Below, piece by piece: positions 5,976-7,086 of a DNA stretch of 7,086 nucleotides (its first letter is position 1; every line of letters begins with the position of its first letter). Under the pieces are notes generated by a model. The model worked only from the letters and a program-made list of their open reading frames with translations, did not search any database and was not told the origin of the DNA. Origin of the DNA: Rhodocyclaceae bacterium (lineage in GTDB: Bacteria; Pseudomonadota; Gammaproteobacteria; Burkholderiales; Rhodocyclaceae); NCBI GenBank assembly GCA_030682595.1, contig JAUXNZ010000304.1:1-7086 (forward strand), read 5' to 3'. A program made the translations under genes and the position numbers.

Positions 5976-6010
5976 TACCCGGCGGCAAATTTCGTAACTT
6001 CACGTTAATC

Positions 6011-6988
6011 ATGAAAACCGCCATCCTGCTGGTCAACCTCGGTACGCCCGAGGCTCCCACCGCGCCCGCGCTGCGCCGCTATCTCGGTGAATTTCTCTGG
6101 GACCCGCGCGTCGTCGAAATTCCGCGCCCGGTCTGGTGGTTGATCCTCAACGGCATCATCCTCAATACCCGGCCGAAAAAATCCGCCGCAAAATATGCCG
6201 CCGTCTGGACGCCGGAAGGCTCGCCGCTCAAGGTGCATACCGCGCGTCAGGCCAAGCTGCTGAAGGGCCTGCTCGGACAGCGGGGACGCGACGACCTGAC
6301 GGTCGATTACGCGATGCGCTATGGCTCGCCTGCGGTCGCCGACAAGCTGGAAGAACTCACGACTGCGGGCAATTCGCGCATCCTCGTCGTGCCGCTCTAC
6401 CCGCAGTTCGCCGCCTCGACGACCGCCAGCGCAGTGGATGCCGTTTCCGCCTGGACGCGCACCCGGCGCAACCTGCCTGAAATCGCCTTCGTGCGCGATT
6501 ACCACGCGCATCCCGGTTACCTCGATGCACTCGCCGCCAGCGTGCGCGAACACTGGCTGGCACACGGTCGGCCGGACGAAGCCACGCGGCTGGTGATGAG
6601 TTTCCACGGCCTGCCACAGCGCTGCATTGATCTGGGCGATCCGTATTACGGCGAGTGCCAGCGCACCGGCCAGTTGCTGCGCGAGCGGCTCGGCTTGTCG
6701 GAACAACAGGCCCTCGTCACCTTCCAGTCGCGCTTCGGCCCGGCCCAATGGCTGCAACCCTACACCCAGCCGACTCTGGAAGATCTGGCGCAACAGGGTG
6801 TCAAGCGCATCGACATCCTCTGCCCCGGCTTTGCCGCCGACTGCCTGGAAACGCTGGAAGAAATCGCGCTGGAATGCAAGGCTGCCTTTATCGGCAAAGG
6901 CGGCCGCGAATTTCATTACATCCCCTGCGTAAACGAGCGGCCGGACTGGATCGAAGCGCTGGCCGACATCGCCCTGAGCCGACTTTGA
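6011..6988 (+). CDS. hemH: Ferrochelatase
   Basis: HemH inserts ferrous iron into protoporphyrin IX, the last step of protohaem synthesis, in the cytoplasm or at the inner membrane face. The 325-residue protein shows the family landmarks in order: AILLVNLGTP (4-13), VPLYPQFAASTTAS (127-140), SFHGLPQR (197-204) with the catalytic His199, FQSRFGPAQWLQPYT (238-252), and CPGFAADCLETLEEI (271-285) with the conserved acidic residue at Glu280. I chose the ATG at 6011 because homology starts at once after it. No Shine-Dalgarno is visible, and the only in-frame alternative upstream is TTG at 5954, inside the C-rich repeat (344 residues). Many betaproteobacterial ferrochelatases have a longer N-terminus, so it may be trimmed here. 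The stop overlaps the start of bioA. Confidence 0.96.
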   Translation: MKTAILLVNLGTPEAPTAPALRRYLGEFLWDPRVVEIPRPVWWLILNGIILNTRPKKSAAKYAAVWTPEGSPLKVHTARQAKLLKGLLGQRGRDDLTVDYAMRYGSPAVADKLEELTTAGNSRILVVPLYPQFAASTTASAVDAVSAWTRTRRNLPEIAFVRDYHAHPGYLDALAASVREHWLAHGRPDEATRLVMSFHGLPQRCIDLGDPYYGECQRTGQLLRERLGLSEQQALVTFQSRFGPAQWLQPYTQPTLEDLAQQGVKRIDILCPGFAADCLETLEEIALECKAAFIGKGGREFHYIPCVNERPDWIEALADIALSRL

Positions 6989-7086
6989 CCGATTCCCTCC
7001 TCGCCCGCAGTCGCGCCGCCGTCTGGCATCCCTGCACCCAGATGAAACATCATGAAAGCGGCGAGTTGCCGCTGCTGTCCATCGCG
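6985..7086 (+). CDS. bioA: Adenosylmethionine-8-amino-7-oxononanoate aminotransferase, 5' end only
   Basis: Thirty-four codons are visible before the window ends. The peptide contains AAVWHPCTQMKHH (11-23), the characteristic opening of BioA, the PLP-dependent enzyme that makes 7,8-diaminopelargonate from 8-amino-7-oxononanoate using S-adenosylmethionine as amino donor in biotin synthesis. The likely start is TTG at 6985, which overlaps the hemH TGA (6986-6988) and suggests translational coupling. A weak GAG lies 6 nt upstream. The first in-frame ATG (7042) falls within the conserved HPCTQM motif and is too late. The PLP lysine lies beyond the window, so the call rests on the N-terminus alone. 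Confidence 0.8.
   Translation, partial: MTDSLLARSRAAVWHPCTQMKHHESGELPLLSIA

Noticed and set aside
5886..6008. A 40-codon open frame ending 2 nt before the hemH ATG, possible leader peptide
   Set aside because: Most of it is the C-rich repeat translated (Pro-rich), there is no ribosome site, and nothing else supports translation.
6005..6916. A 303-codon minus-strand open frame opposite hemH
   Set aside because: It is the mirror of a conserved gene with low-complexity Arg/Gly/Ala content and no motif.

Overview
The window is about 7.1 kb of GC-rich chromosome with dense, ordinary bacterial gene packing. The gene set (recN, nadK, hrcA, hemH, bioA), the codon use and the protein sequences look betaproteobacterial, perhaps close to Rhodocyclales or Nitrosomonadales. 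That placement is an inference from family resemblance; there is no rRNA or other marker to fix it.

Layout, left to right. Positions 1-772 hold the 5' two thirds of a minus-strand signalling gene: an N-terminal helical domain, a degenerate receiver and the start of a real receiver. It runs off the left edge and has its own promoter-like TATAAT. Next comes a minus-strand operon transcribed from about 4.8 kb leftward: an orphan N6-adenine DNA methyltransferase (4673-3519), nadK (NAD kinase, 3522-2563) and recN (SMC-like repair ATPase, 2559-889). The methyltransferase stop and the nadK start overlap as ATGA, and nadK and recN are 3 nt apart. A 161-bp repeat-rich divergent region separates this operon from the plus-strand genes hrcA (heat-shock repressor, 4835-5854), hemH (ferrochelatase, 6011-6988) and the first 34 codons of bioA (from 6985, TTG start overlapping the hemH stop).

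The genes are mostly housekeeping: DNA repair, NADP supply, heat-shock control, haem and biotin synthesis. The methyltransferase is the outsider. It sits between hrcA and nadK-recN, which are near neighbours in many betaproteobacteria, and no restriction enzyme is visible beside it.

The most unusual material is repetitive. (1) A short element with core AAAAGTCGGCGCTGGCG occurs three times between genes (820-836 inverted, 4679-4695, 4724-4740), and a close match lies inside recN. (2) A C-rich palindromic element lies within the annotated 5' end of nadK and appears to encode its unusual N-terminus; a second C-rich hairpin element lies just upstream of hemH. I found no RNA genes, insertion sequences, CRISPR arrays or CIRCE operator. 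I do not see a wholly new biological system. The interspersed repeat family and its intrusion into the start regions of genes are the best leads.
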